Positions 19,236 to 28,850 of a stretch of DNA of 64,000 nt are shown piece by piece. Within the stretch, counting starts at the first letter, position 1. Each line of letters starts with the position of its first letter. Origin of the DNA: Agrobacterium sp. a22-2 (GTDB taxonomy: Bacteria; Pseudomonadota; Alphaproteobacteria; Rhizobiales; Rhizobiaceae). The position numbers were made by a program, and so were the translations under genes. The DNA is taken from the NCBI RefSeq assembly GCF_012276985.1, contig NZ_JAAXMM010000008.1, positions 124,001-188,000 on the forward strand, in the 5' to 3' direction. The notes beneath the pieces were generated by a model, which saw only the letters and a program-made list of their open reading frames with translations, made no database searches and had not been told where the DNA came from.

Positions 19236-20186
19236 TCACGCGCCGGCTTCGTTGAGAAGCGTCATGGCCTGCGGCGATAGCGTCAGTGTTCCCGCCTTGA
19301 TCATCGCGTCGAGCTGGCCAAGGCTGGTGGCGCTGGCGATCGGCGCGGTGATGCCGGGGCGGGCGGCCACCCAGGCGATGGCAACGGTTGCCGGCGTCGT
19401 GCCGGTTTCGACGGCAACGAGATCGAGGGCGGCGAGGATGCGGCGGCCCTTGTCGTTCAGGTAGTCGCCGACCCGGTAACCGCGCGCCTTGCCCTCCGCA
19501 TCGCCAATCTCGCGGTATTTGCCGGTCAGGAAGCCAGCCGCCAGCGCATAATAGCTGATCACGCCGATCTCTTCCTTTATGCACAGATCGCGCAGTGGGC
19601 CTTCGAATTTGTCGCGGGTGTAGAGATTGTATTCCGGCTGGATGACATCGTAGCGCGGCAGGCCGGCCTTGGCGGCGGCTGCAAAACTATCCGCCAGCAG
19701 GTCGGCCGGATAATTGGAGCAGCCGATGGCGCGGACCTTGCCCTGTTCCTTCAGCCTGGTAAAGGCGGCCAGCGTGTCCTCATGCGGCGTGTTCGGGTCG
19801 GGCTTGTGAGCCAGATAAAGGTCGATGTAGTCGGTCTGCAGACGGCGCAACGAGGCCTCGACCGCCGTGGCGATCCAGTCCTTGCCAAGCCCTGTTGCCT
19901 TGCCTCTGTTGTCGAAACCGACCTTAGTGACGATCACAGCCTTGTCGCGTGCCACCGAACCCTGCTTCAGCCATTTGCCGATGATCGTTTCACTCTCGCC
20001 ACCTTCATGGCCATCGACCCAGGCCGAATAGACATCGGCCGTATCGATGGCATTGTAGCCGGCATCAAAAAACGCGTCGAGCAGCGTAAAGGACGTCTTC
20101 TCGTCGGCGGTCCAGCCGAACACATTGCCGCCGAACACGACAGGCGAAATGGAAAGGCCGGTCCGGCCAAGGGCTCGCATCTGCAT
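19236..20186 (-). CDS. Aldo/keto reductase
   Basis: A 316-residue NADPH-dependent reductase. Tetrad residues are in NAIDTADVYSAW (Asp, Tyr), VIVTKVGF (Lys) and LYLAHKPDPNT (His). SYYALAAGFLTGKYR and the C-terminal PIASATSLGQLDAM are the family's cofactor loops. AAGGAAA lies 7 nt before the ATG at 20186; an in-frame upstream TTG lacks a site. It leads a two-gene unit with the GNAT gene. Substrate unknown. Confidence 0.9.
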   Translation of the reverse strand: MQMRALGRTGLSISPVVFGGNVFGWTADEKTSFTLLDAFFDAGYNAIDTADVYSAWVDGHEGGESETIIGKWLKQGSVARDKAVIVTKVGFDNRGKATGLGKDWIATAVEASLRRLQTDYIDLYLAHKPDPNTPHEDTLAAFTRLKEQGKVRAIGCSNYPADLLADSFAAAAKAGLPRYDVIQPEYNLYTRDKFEGPLRDLCIKEEIGVISYYALAAGFLTGKYREIGDAEGKARGYRVGDYLNDKGRRILAALDLVAVETGTTPATVAIAWVAARPGITAPIASATSLGQLDAMIKAGTLTLSPQAMTLLNEAGA

Positions 20187-20282
20187 GGGGTCGTTTCCTT
20201 TTTGCAATGCCTGTCACGGGACGATTGATGGCCGACCCTAGCAACCCGTTCGGTGATAGACCATTCAAATCCTTGAATGGGT

Positions 20283-21284
20283 TCAGGCCTCATGGCGATG
20301 GTCGCGCCGATACTGGCTCGGCGGTGCCGCATGATGCTCGGACCACACGCGTCGCAAATGCCGGGTCGAGGAAAAGCCGGCGCGTTCGGCCACGCTCTCC
20401 ATGTCGAAACGGCTCTGGGACAGCAGATCGCGGGCAAGCGCAATCCGGATCGTGTTGATATAGGCAGTGACCGCAAAGCCGGTATGCTCACGGAACAGCC
20501 GCGTCATGTGCCGTTCGCTGAGTGCCGCGATGCGCGCCAGTTCGCCAAGGCTCCAGTCGCGCGCCGGATCGCCCATCACGGCATCCTGCACCCGGTGAAT
20601 GGCCGGATGGATATGGTTGCGGCCCGACAGCCAGGGCGACAGTTGCGGATCGGACCCGCTGCGCCTCAGATAGATGACCATCTTGCGGGCGATCGCCAGC
20701 GCAACCTGGGCGCTGGTCAGCCGCGAGACGATATGCAGCATCAGGTCAATGCCGGTGGAAATGCCGGCGCTCGAAAGGCGATTGCCGTCCTCGACATAGA
20801 GCCGGTTTTCCAGAACCTGCGCGGTCGGGGCGAGCGCCTTCAGCTCGTCGATGCATTCGGCATGGGTGGTGCAGGCATGCCCCTCCAGCAGACCGGCCGC
20901 ACCCGCCAGCAATGCGCCGGAACAGATCGTCACGAGCCGCGTGTCGGCCGTCACCGCTCGCGACAGCCAGGCGGTCAGGCTGCGCAATTCCGGATCGGTG
21001 CCGAGTTCCTCCTGTCCCACCGACAGACTGCCGGAAATCACCAGCATGGCGCCGGGCGGCAGGGTATCCGGCAGCGGCTCCAGACCATCCAGCATCAACC
21101 CGATCGAGGTTGTCTGGCGCGGCTGCGCGGAAATGTAACGGCAGTCGAACCGGATCGCCTGCTGCTCGGCATTGGCATATCGTAACACTTCCATTGGCCC
21201 CGCCACGTCGATCAGCAGGGCCTGCGGAGGCAGAAGCGTGAAGACCGGAACGACGTCCGGCGTCTGGCCGTCCGGTTGCGTCAC
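20283..21284 (-). CDS. GlxA-type AraC-family regulator with DJ-1/PfpI-like domain, GTG start
   Basis: A 333-residue regulator: a class I amidotransferase-like (DJ-1/PfpI) domain at about 10-185, with the elbow VTICSGALLAGAAGLLEG, and a C-terminal AraC double helix-turn-helix at about 220-325 (LGELARIAALSERHMTRLFREHTG, then ESVAERAGFSSTRHLRRVW). Its GTG start at 21284 overlaps the TGA of the preceding isochorismatase-like gene (GTGA), showing translational coupling. There is no in-frame ATG at the family N-terminus. The amidotransferase-like domain in such proteins usually senses a small ligand and is not catalytic. Confidence 0.88.
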   Translation of the reverse strand: MTQPDGQTPDVVPVFTLLPPQALLIDVAGPMEVLRYANAEQQAIRFDCRYISAQPRQTTSIGLMLDGLEPLPDTLPPGAMLVISGSLSVGQEELGTDPELRSLTAWLSRAVTADTRLVTICSGALLAGAAGLLEGHACTTHAECIDELKALAPTAQVLENRLYVEDGNRLSSAGISTGIDLMLHIVSRLTSAQVALAIARKMVIYLRRSGSDPQLSPWLSGRNHIHPAIHRVQDAVMGDPARDWSLGELARIAALSERHMTRLFREHTGFAVTAYINTIRIALARDLLSQSRFDMESVAERAGFSSTRHLRRVWSEHHAAPPSQYRRDHRHEA

Positions 21285-21841
21285 GCGGCCAGCTTTCCGG
21301 CGGCCAGCGCCTCCTCGACGGTGGCGATCCGGGCAAAGCGGCCCTCCAGCACCAGCTCTGTTCGGGTGCGGATGTCGCTCGGCGAGAATGTCACGCCCGA
21401 TGCATGGGTCATGGGGAAGGTCAGCATGGCCTCGCTGACGAAATCCACGGTAAAGCCGATATCGGCCGCATTGCGGGTGGTCGTCTCGCAGCATTGTTCG
21501 GTGCGGATGCCGGAGATGATCAGGCGGCCTATGCCTTTTTCACGCAGCCAGTCCTCAAGGCCGGTGCCGATCAGCGCCGAATGCACGTTCTTGTGGAACG
21601 TGACATCGGCCGGCACCGAAAGTTCAGCCAGGGTGCGCACGAAACCGCTTTCCAGCGTGAAAGGGGCATCACTGTCGACATGGAAAACCTGTACGACCGG
21701 GATGCCGGCGGCCCGCGCCCCGTCGATCAGCGCCTGCTGCTTCTCGACGAAGCCTGCAAGGTCATCATTGGTCCAGAATGGGCATTGGCGAAAGGATTCC
21801 TGCACGTCGATGACGATCAGGGCGGATTTGTCTGCGGACAT
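21281..21841 (-). CDS. Isochorismatase-like cysteine hydrolase
   Basis: A 186-residue cysteine hydrolase. The catalytic triad is readable: D12 in IVIDVQESF, K84 in TFHKNVHSAL and C117 in GIRTEQCCETTTRNA, with a cis-peptide-like ISGIRTEQ turn. Members hydrolyse small amides or vinyl ethers such as nicotinamide, N-carbamoyl compounds and isochorismate; the substrate here is unknown. It is followed with a 4-base overlap by the GlxA-type regulator, so the regulator probably responds to a compound handled by this enzyme. Confidence 0.88.
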   Translation of the reverse strand: MSADKSALIVIDVQESFRQCPFWTNDDLAGFVEKQQALIDGARAAGIPVVQVFHVDSDAPFTLESGFVRTLAELSVPADVTFHKNVHSALIGTGLEDWLREKGIGRLIISGIRTEQCCETTTRNAADIGFTVDFVSEAMLTFPMTHASGVTFSPSDIRTRTELVLEGRFARIATVEEALAAGKLAA

Positions 21842-22035
21842 TTTGGGCTCTCCAGCGTGTTGAAACGATACGGCAATGTAAGGCTTGGTTCAAAGCGCAA
21901 AAGCAGGAAGCCGGACGAAGACGGGACATTTTCGGCCAAAATGAAAATGTAATGCGCGCGATGTTCGAACGGCTGTGCATTGCACGCCGCATCTCCTTCG
22001 CCTAATGTCCGGCCAAAGTTCGTGGGAGGAAGCCT

Positions 22036-23022
22036 ATGCTGCGTTTTGGAATTCTGTCGACGGCCAAGATCGGTCGTGATCTCGTCGTTCCGGCCATTCA
22101 GGATGCCGAAAACTGCGTCGTCACCGCCGTTGCCAGCCGCGACATCGCCAAGGCCCGCGCCATGGCCGACCGCTTCGGCGCGCCGCACGCCTTCGGCTCC
22201 TACGAGGACATGCTGGCCTCCGACCTGATCGACGCTGTCTATATCCCGCTACCGACCTCGCAGCATGTCGAATGGTCGATCAAGGCGGCTGATGCTGGCA
22301 AGCACGTGCTCTGCGAAAAGCCGATCGCTCTGAAGGCTTCCGATATCGACCAGGTGATCGCGGCCCGCGACCGCAATAAGGTGCTGGTGTCGGAGGCCTA
22401 TATGGTCACCTATACGCCCGTCTGGCACAAGGTACGCGAACTGTTGCAGGCTGGCGCCGTTGGCCGCTTGCGCCATGTGCAGGGCGTATTCACCTATTTC
22501 AACCGCGATCCCGGCAATATGCGCAACGTGCCGGAACTGGGCGGCGGCGGACTGCCGGATATCGGCGTCTACCCGGCCATAACTACGCGTTTTGCCACCG
22601 GCCAGGAGCCACTGCGGGTCCAGGCCGTCACCGAGCGCGATCCGGAGTTCGGCACGGACATCTATTCGAGCGTCAAGGCCGATTTCGGCGATTTCGAAAT
22701 GAGTTTCTACATCTCCACCCAGATGGCCAACCGCCAGTCCATGGTGTTCCACGGCACCGAAGGCTTCATCGAAGTGCGCTCACCCTTCAATGCCGACCGT
22801 TGGGGTGCGGAAGAGCTGGAGCTTTCCAACCGTTCGCACACGGAATCGCAGATCTTCCGCTTCCAGGACAGCCGACAGTACAAGCGCGAAGCCGAGGCCT
22901 TTGCCCGCGCGGCGCAGGGCGAGGCGCAGGAGATCGTCACGCTGGAGAATTCCAAGGCCAATCAGGCTTTCATCGACGCCATCTACAGGGCGAGCGACAA
23001 GGACGGCTGGGAGCCGGTCTGA
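22036..23022 (+). CDS. Gfo/Idh/MocA-family oxidoreductase
   Basis: A 328-residue NAD(P)-dependent sugar or polyol dehydrogenase. The N-terminal Rossmann fold ([17 protein letters not shown]) and the EKP motif at 94-96 ([10 protein letters not shown]) with the C-terminal beta-sheet domain ([28 protein letters not shown]) match the family. GGAGG lies 6 nt before the ATG. It converges on the GtrA-like gene with a 12-bp gap. The substrate cannot be assigned; similar proteins are labelled D-xylose dehydrogenase or trans-dihydrodiol dehydrogenase-like. Confidence 0.9.
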   Translation: MLRFGILSTAKIGRDLVVPAIQDAENCVVTAVASRDIAKARAMADRFGAPHAFGSYEDMLASDLIDAVYIPLPTSQHVEWSIKAADAGKHVLCEKPIALKASDIDQVIAARDRNKVLVSEAYMVTYTPVWHKVRELLQAGAVGRLRHVQGVFTYFNRDPGNMRNVPELGGGGLPDIGVYPAITTRFATGQEPLRVQAVTERDPEFGTDIYSSVKADFGDFEMSFYISTQMANRQSMVFHGTEGFIEVRSPFNADRWGAEELELSNRSHTESQIFRFQDSRQYKREAEAFARAAQGEAQEIVTLENSKANQAFIDAIYRASDKDGWEPV

Positions 23023-23034
23023 GATCGTTCGCCT

Positions 23035-23397
23035 TCAGCGGTTGCGCAGAAAACGCGAATAGGCAAACAGGCCGAACGCGATCGCCGCCAGGCCCGACAG
23101 GGCCTGGGCCGTCAGCGGGTTTATCGTCGGCAGCGATGTCAGCAGTGCGAGCGAGAGCAGCAGGCTGACGATCGCCGAGATCAGCCCTGCCGATGCGTAG
23201 CGAAAGCCCTGACCTCTGATGGCGGCGACCTGTCCGGCGTGCAGCAGGCCAAAGAACAGCCAGCAAAGGCCGACCGTGGCCGCCATCGACAAAAGACAGG
23301 CGGTGATCGGCCCGAAAGGTTTCAGCGACAGGAGACCCCGAAGCAGACCTGCATCAAGGGCAAAGCCGAAGCACAGAAACATCGCGAACCGCAGCAT
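23035..23397 (-). CDS. GtrA-like small membrane protein
   Basis: A 120-residue protein with four predicted membrane helices (about 2-22, 30-52, 64-88, 96-114) and a basic C-terminus SRFLRNR. Size, helix count and position right behind a polyprenyl-phosphate-type glycosyltransferase fit the GtrA family, whose members are thought to flip lipid-linked sugars. Primary-sequence signatures are weak, so the family call is moderate. It starts 11 bp after the GT2 stop and is probably co-transcribed with it. Confidence 0.6.
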   Translation of the reverse strand: MLRFAMFLCFGFALDAGLLRGLLSLKPFGPITACLLSMAATVGLCWLFFGLLHAGQVAAIRGQGFRYASAGLISAIVSLLLSLALLTSLPTINPLTAQALSGLAAIAFGLFAYSRFLRNR

Positions 23398-23408
23398 CGG
23401 AAATGCCC

Positions 23409-24416
23409 TCAGGCGGCGTCGGCCTTGGGTCGCTTTGGCGCTTTGCCGACGGCAGTGCTGGCCGCGACAGGCTTTTTGGCAGGGGTGAAGGCCGGTGCCT
23501 GAGCCATGTAGTGAATGCGCAGCTGCTCGGCCCGCGAGCGCGCCACGGAATCAAGGATCGTTCCCGCCGTGAAGAACAGGAACGACATCATCATCAGCGC
23601 CATCGAGAACACCCATGTCGGCATGCGGCTGACGAGGCCCGTGGTGAAATATTCAAACAGCACCGGCGCCATGAACACCAGGCTGGCGGCAAGGAGGCCG
23701 GCGGCGAACACGCCGAAAAACGCGAAAGGCCGCGTTTCCTTCATCAGCATGGCGAACATCCACAGGATCTTTGCACCATCCTTGAAGGTCGAGAGCTTGG
23801 AATGGGACCCTTCCGGCCGCCGGCCGTAGTCGAGCTCCAGCTCGCAGACCGGCAATTTCAGGCGCGAGGCATGCACCGACATTTCCGTCTCGATCTCGAA
23901 GCCGCCGGACACGGCCGGAAAGCTCTTCACGTAGCGGCGCGAAAAGGCGCGGTAGCCGGACAGGATATCGGTGAAATCGGCGCCGAACAGGAAGCGATAG
24001 AGCCGATTGAACAGCCGGTTGCCGAAGGCGTGGCCATTGCGTCCGGCATCGTCATGCACGCCGCGCCGCGTTCCGACCACCATGTCGGCGCGCTCGGTCA
24101 GCAGCGTGCGGATCAGGTCTTCGGCGTCCTCGGGCGCATAGGTCCCGTCGCCATCGGCCATCAGGTAGATGTCGGCCTCGATATCGGCGAACATCCGGCG
24201 CACTACATGACCTTTGCCCTGGCGGCGTTCGCGCACGACGGTGGCGCCAGCCAGCATGGCCTGCAGCGCCGTTCCGTCCGTCGAGTTGTTGTCGTAGACA
24301 TAGACCCGCGCATTCGGCAACGTTTCGCGAAAGCTGCGCACCACCGCACCGACGGTCGAAGCTTCGTTGAAGCACGGCAGAAGTACGGCCACATCAGGAT
24401 AGTCGGCTGCGCTCAT
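23409..24416 (-). CDS. Family 2 glycosyltransferase, polyprenyl-phosphate type
   Basis: A 335-residue inner-membrane glycosyltransferase. GT-A domain at about 5-225: VAVLLPCFNEASTV, the nucleotide-binding YDNNSTDGT, the metal-binding MADGDGTYAPEDAEDL, and ILSGYRAFSRR. Two C-terminal helices (about 240-262, 276-300) anchor it. The pattern is that of dolichol/undecaprenyl-phosphate mannose or glucose synthases. A GtrA-like gene follows and a large membrane protein is divergent, together resembling a lipid-linked-sugar module that decorates a surface polymer. The Ala/Lys/Pro-rich tail (KKPVAASTAVGKAPKRPK) is probably unstructured. Confidence 0.88.
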   Translation of the reverse strand: MSAADYPDVAVLLPCFNEASTVGAVVRSFRETLPNARVYVYDNNSTDGTALQAMLAGATVVRERRQGKGHVVRRMFADIEADIYLMADGDGTYAPEDAEDLIRTLLTERADMVVGTRRGVHDDAGRNGHAFGNRLFNRLYRFLFGADFTDILSGYRAFSRRYVKSFPAVSGGFEIETEMSVHASRLKLPVCELELDYGRRPEGSHSKLSTFKDGAKILWMFAMLMKETRPFAFFGVFAAGLLAASLVFMAPVLFEYFTTGLVSRMPTWVFSMALMMMSFLFFTAGTILDSVARSRAEQLRIHYMAQAPAFTPAKKPVAASTAVGKAPKRPKADAA

Positions 24417-24581
24417 GATCTTTACTCGAAACGACGATGACAGGCCGACCCAACAGACGAGCCGGAGAGGCTTTACTATTTCTTGATAAGGTTAAGGCTA
24501 GGTTTCAGGTGCCGACCGGATTGGAAAAATATCGCCACGGGATGTTCGGCACTATCTTCGTGACGTTCGGGAGCTGGGTCT

Positions 24582-26417
24582 ATGGTGGAAAAACTGGCGC
24601 GCCCAATGCGCAGCAGGCCCCTGTGGTCGCGCCCGGAGCTGGTCGTGCCCCTCTATTGCTTTGCCGTCATCCTGGCGATTGCGCTCCTCAATCTGCCGTT
24701 TGCAAGGGATTATGTCGGTGTCGACAACGACGATGCGATGCGACTGGTGGAGGTGCGCGACTTCCTGGCCGGCCAGAACTGGTTCGATCTGACCCAGTAC
24801 CGGCTTGGCCTCGACGGCGGTGTGCTGATGCATTGGTCCCGCCTGATCGACCTGCCGATCGCCGGGCTGATCCGCGGCTTCGGTTTTTTCCTGCCGTCTG
24901 AGCGCGCCGAAGCAGCGGCGCTGCTGGTCTGGCCTCTGTTCCTGATCACGCCGCTGCTGGCCAGCATGGCGCTGGCCGGGCTCCGCATCGGCGGTCCCAA
25001 GGTCATGCATGTCGCGCTCGGCATGACGGCCCTGTTGATCATCACAACCAATCGCTTTCTGCCGGGCGCTATCGATCATCACAATGTTCAACTCGTGCTG
25101 GTCGCCTTTATCGCCGCCATGCTGGTCGACGGCGCCTATCGTGCCGCAAGTTTTGGTCTGGCGGGCGCGGCCTGCGCGCTGGCGCTGGCCATTGGCGCGG
25201 AAACGACGCCGCTGGTGGCCGCTGTCTGCCTGATCGTCGCCTTACAGTGGGCCTGGCATGGCGAACGTTTCCGCGTCGCGGCCGCCGCCTTCGCGTTGAC
25301 GCTCTCGCTGGTCGTGTCACTGATCTTCTTCGGCACAGTGCCGCCGCGGCTCTACACGTTCATCACCTGCGACAGCCTTTCTCTCGGCTATTACGGCATG
25401 ACGGCGATCGGCGGTTCACTGCTGTTTCTCTCCTCGATCTTCGCCAGCCGGTTTGGACGGACCACGCGATTTGCCATCCTGCTGGTCGATGGCGTGGTGC
25501 TTGCCGCCTCGGTTCTGGTGCTTGCCCCCCATTGCTTGCGCAATCCGCTCAGCGATCTCGATCCGATGCTGGTGACCCTATGGCTGAGCGGCGTGACCGA
25601 GGCGCAGAACATTGCCGGTCAGGCCCGCCATGATCCAGGTTCGCTCGGCGGCTTTTATGCCGTTGGCCTGTTCGGCATCGCGATCTGCCTTTTCCGTGCC
25701 CTGCGCAGGGATCGCACCGAACTGCATGTCATTCTGCTGGCGCTGATCTCGGTGTGCTGGGTCATTGCCCTTGTCCAGGTCCGGGGCGCGGTGTTTTCCA
25801 ATCTGCTGGCCGTCTTGCCGCTGTCCCTGCTGATCATCGACCTCAGGCGTCATGCGGCCGAGGACCCGGAAGACCTCAGCGCCGGTTTTACCTATGTGAT
25901 GACCGTTCTCATGGCCGTGCCTCCGGTCTGGGCGCTGGGCGGGGTCTTTCTGGCGGAAGGCACGGCCGGTCTTGCCAATCGCGCCCGCGAGAGCCGGGTG
26001 CTTAGCGCCGGCTCCACCGAGGCCGACTGCGTTTCCGGGCAGGCACTTCGGCAGTTGGCCGACCTGCCGGCCGGCACCGTCGCCGCACCCTCCGGCAGCG
26101 GCGCCCCAATCCTGCGGTTCACCGATCATCGTACCCTTTCGGCACCCTATCACCGAAACCAGGGCGGCATGCTGACCGAACTGCATATCGGCCTTGCCAC
26201 GCCTGAGGAGGCTGAAGCCTTTGTCCGCGGCGCAGGCGTGTCCATCATCGCCTTCTGCCCGACGGATCCACAGACCGGCCGTATCGTCAATCTGAAGCCG
26301 GATGGACTCTATGCAGCCTTGAAACGGGGAGATATCCCGGCCTATCTCCAGCCTTTGCCGGCCATCGAGAATTCAGGGCTGACCATCTTCACAGTCAAAC
26401 CGCCGGCAAACCAATAA
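24582..26417 (+). CDS. Large polytopic membrane protein, GT-C-like
   Basis: A 611-residue integral membrane protein with about 11-12 helices between residues 20 and 455 and a soluble C-terminal part. The first external loop carries a DNDDAMRLVEVRDFL segment followed by a hydrophobic-aromatic WFDLTQYRL, reminiscent of the acidic loop of GT-C transferases and STT3-like proteins. GGAG lies 8 nt before the ATG. It is divergent from a polyprenyl-phosphate GT2 and a GtrA-like gene, whose lipid-linked sugar could be its donor (inference). I recognise it as a conserved rhizobial hypothetical, not as a characterised enzyme. Confidence 0.7.
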   Translation: MVEKLARPMRSRPLWSRPELVVPLYCFAVILAIALLNLPFARDYVGVDNDDAMRLVEVRDFLAGQNWFDLTQYRLGLDGGVLMHWSRLIDLPIAGLIRGFGFFLPSERAEAAALLVWPLFLITPLLASMALAGLRIGGPKVMHVALGMTALLIITTNRFLPGAIDHHNVQLVLVAFIAAMLVDGAYRAASFGLAGAACALALAIGAETTPLVAAVCLIVALQWAWHGERFRVAAAAFALTLSLVVSLIFFGTVPPRLYTFITCDSLSLGYYGMTAIGGSLLFLSSIFASRFGRTTRFAILLVDGVVLAASVLVLAPHCLRNPLSDLDPMLVTLWLSGVTEAQNIAGQARHDPGSLGGFYAVGLFGIAICLFRALRRDRTELHVILLALISVCWVIALVQVRGAVFSNLLAVLPLSLLIIDLRRHAAEDPEDLSAGFTYVMTVLMAVPPVWALGGVFLAEGTAGLANRARESRVLSAGSTEADCVSGQALRQLADLPAGTVAAPSGSGAPILRFTDHRTLSAPYHRNQGGMLTELHIGLATPEEAEAFVRGAGVSIIAFCPTDPQTGRIVNLKPDGLYAALKRGDIPAYLQPLPAIENSGLTIFTVKPPANQ

Positions 26418-26463
26418 AGCGGGCGAAGGCCCCGTCAGGGGGGCGAAGGACCGAATTTAACCT

Positions 26464-26694
26464 TCAGGCTGTGCGTTGCCGCTGGAAGAAATAGAGAACG
26501 ACCACCAAGTCGAGCAGGCCGAAATTATAGCCGGCTATGGCGATCAGCAGGGGCGATAAGGCCACCGGTCCGCTCGACAGGGCAGCCGCCAGCGCAAACG
26601 TCGCGCCGATCAGCACCGCGACGAGGGCAATGGTCAGGGCGCTACGCATCGCGGCGGCGGCAATTCCGATTGTCATAGCCGTAAGAAAAATCAT
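26464..26694 (-). CDS. Small membrane protein, unknown function
   Basis: A 76-residue protein consisting almost entirely of two or three membrane helices (about 1-40 and 45-70), ending in a basic FFQRQRTA. The hydrophobic pattern, the Arg only at the loop and C-terminus, and its placement in its own gap support a real gene. No family recognised. It converges on the large membrane protein gene; the gap contains a weak hairpin (GCCCC/GGGGC). Confidence 0.55.
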   Translation of the reverse strand: MIFLTAMTIGIAAAAMRSALTIALVAVLIGATFALAAALSSGPVALSPLLIAIAGYNFGLLDLVVVLYFFQRQRTA

Positions 26695-26834
26695 CCGGCC
26701 GGCTCCTTTGTAATGCTTGTGGGCGCAGAATAAGGCAGTTTTATTAACGGACCGCTTACTTGGTGATAGCCCTCGGGACAGTCGGCACGCATGATGGCTG
26801 CTGAACTGTCCCGCAATGGCGCATCATCGCTGCC

Positions 26835-27098
26835 CTAGACGAGCCCTGCCAGGAGGCCGGCAGTCGTCCCGGTCGCAAGCACCCGGCTGACCCGAATCGG
26901 CAGCAGGCTGCCGGCCGCAACGTCGGAGAGCACCAGCGCGGCACCGGAGGCCATCACAACGGCCAGGTCACCGCCCTGGCCGACATAGACGGCACGCGTG
27001 GTTTCCGGCAGGTCCAGGCTGTCATCCGGGGTGATCGGAAAACCGGAAAAAGCCGGCCCGGCAAGGGATGGCTGAACATTGGAAAATCGGTCTGTCAT
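26835..27098 (-). CDS. Spike base protein, RCAP_Rcc01079-like (GTA/phage tail fibre family)
   Basis: An 87-residue protein, MTDRFSNVQPSLAGPAFSGF followed by PITPDDSLDLPETTRAVYVG. The pattern of an aromatic-Pro-rich start, LPETTRAxYVGxGGDLxVxxxSG and a C-terminal LPIRVSRVLATGTTAG is that of the small spike-base proteins first named in the Rhodobacter gene transfer agent. AAGGAG ends 6 nt before the ATG at 27098; an in-frame TTG two codons earlier overlaps this site. No other phage or GTA gene lies nearby, so it is an orphan. Confidence 0.7.
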   Translation of the reverse strand: MTDRFSNVQPSLAGPAFSGFPITPDDSLDLPETTRAVYVGQGGDLAVVMASGAALVLSDVAAGSLLPIRVSRVLATGTTAGLLAGLV

Positions 27099-27236
27099 GG
27101 ACAACTCCTTTGAGGTTGGACGGTCTGCATTCGCCGATTATCGCTCCACCAAAGCTAAGGGGGAAAACCGCGTTGAAAATTGACGGGAAGGGAAGCCGCA
27201 TGCTGCGCTCGGACGGCGCATCGGTTACAAAACCCC

Positions 27237-28850
27237 ATGGCCAATTTCTTCAGCGATGATTCGCCCACCAATGTCGCCGAGTTCACCGTCTCGGAACTGT
27301 CCGGCTCCATCAAGCGGACGATCGAGAACGCGTTCGACCACGTGCGGGTGCGCGGCGAAATCTCCGGCTATCGCGGTCCGCATTCTTCTGGCCATGCCTA
27401 TTTTTCGCTGAAGGACGACAAGTCTCGCATTGATGCGGTGATCTGGAAGGGCAGCTTCTCCAAGCTGAAACATCGCCCGGAAGAGGGCATGGAGGTGATC
27501 GCCACCGGCCGCATCACCACCTTCCCAGGGTCCTCGAAATACCAGATCGTCATCGAAACCATCGAGCCGGCCGGTGCCGGCGCCCTGATGGCGCTGATCG
27601 AGGAACGCAAGCGCCGCTTCACCGCCGAAGGCTTGTTCGATCCGGCGCGCAAGCAGTTGCTGCCTTTCATGCCCCGTGTCATCGGCGTGGTCACCTCGCC
27701 GACCGGTGCCGTCATCCGCGACATCCTGCACCGCATCGCCGATCGCTTTCCCGTGCATGTCGTGGTCTGGCCGGTCAAGGTGCAGGGCGAGGGCTCGGGC
27801 GACGAGGTGGCCAATGCCATTCAGGGCTTCAATGCGCTTGAACCTGGCGGTCCGATCGCCCGGCCTGATGTGCTGATCGTGGCGCGCGGCGGCGGCAGTC
27901 TCGAAGACCTTTGGAGCTTCAACGATGAAGCCGTGGTCAGGGCGGCAGCGGCCAGCACCATTCCGCTGATCTCGGCCGTCGGCCACGAGACCGACTGGAC
28001 GCTGATCGACTACGCCGCCGATGTGCGCGCGCCGACACCGACCGGTGCTGCCGAAATGGCGGTGCCGGTCAAAGCCGATCTCGAAGCGCAGATCGCCAAT
28101 CTGTCCGCTCGCCTGTCGGGTGCCTCAAGCCGGCAGATGGATCTGCGCCGCCAGAACCTGCGGGCGCTGGCACGCGCCCTGCCATCGCTCGACCAGTTGC
28201 TGGCTTTGCCGCGCCGGCGTTTCGACGAGGCGGCCGGTGGGCTCGGGCGCAGCCTCGAACTCAACACCATGAACAAGCGCCGCAGCTTCGAGCGGGCCTC
28301 AGCGCGCCTCTCGCCCGACATGCTGGCCCGGCGCATCATCGAGCGTCGCCAGCGGCTGAACGAGCGTGCGGCCACCGCCGAGCGTATCATCGAACGGCAG
28401 ATCGGCCGGCTTCGGGCCCGCGTCGACGGTGCTGACGCGGCCCTTCGCGCCCTGCCGTCGCGGCTCTCCTCGCAGCTTGGCAGGGCCCGCGACCGGCTGT
28501 CGAGCCTGGCGCAACGCGCCGATGCCGCCATGGCCGGCGAAACCCGCCAGCGCCGCCAGATGGTGACGGCCCATGACCGCATGCTGCAGTCGCTGTCCTA
28601 CAAGAATGTGCTGATGCGCGGTTATGCCGTGGTGCGCGATGGCGAGGATCGCCCGGTATCGCGGGCCGCCGCCTTGGAGAGCGGCATGGCTGTCGCCATC
28701 GAATTCGCCGACGGGCGCATCGCCGCCATAACCAAAGGGGCTGATGGCCCGGCACCGGCCGCCAGCATGCCCGGCGCTGCCAAGGCCGGCACAGCCGCCA
28801 GGCCTTCGAAAAAAGCCGATCCGCCGGCCGGGCAGGGGAGCCTGTTCTGA
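27237..28850 (+). CDS. xseA: Exodeoxyribonuclease VII large subunit
   Basis: A 537-residue nuclease subunit that with XseB degrades single-stranded DNA. N-terminal OB fold at about 10-110 ([27 protein letters not shown]) and catalytic domain at about 128-450, with [16 protein letters not shown] and [17 protein letters not shown], the family's acidic active-site motif, followed by long coiled-coil helices. The C-terminal 40 residues are Ala/Pro/Lys rich. The ATG at 27237 matches the family start [12 protein letters not shown]. The stop overlaps the start of the next gene (TGATG). xseB is not in the window. Confidence 0.95.
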   Translation: MANFFSDDSPTNVAEFTVSELSGSIKRTIENAFDHVRVRGEISGYRGPHSSGHAYFSLKDDKSRIDAVIWKGSFSKLKHRPEEGMEVIATGRITTFPGSSKYQIVIETIEPAGAGALMALIEERKRRFTAEGLFDPARKQLLPFMPRVIGVVTSPTGAVIRDILHRIADRFPVHVVVWPVKVQGEGSGDEVANAIQGFNALEPGGPIARPDVLIVARGGGSLEDLWSFNDEAVVRAAAASTIPLISAVGHETDWTLIDYAADVRAPTPTGAAEMAVPVKADLEAQIANLSARLSGASSRQMDLRRQNLRALARALPSLDQLLALPRRRFDEAAGGLGRSLELNTMNKRRSFERASARLSPDMLARRIIERRQRLNERAATAERIIERQIGRLRARVDGADAALRALPSRLSSQLGRARDRLSSLAQRADAAMAGETRQRRQMVTAHDRMLQSLSYKNVLMRGYAVVRDGEDRPVSRAAALESGMAVAIEFADGRIAAITKGADGPAPAASMPGAAKAGTAARPSKKADPPAGQGSLF

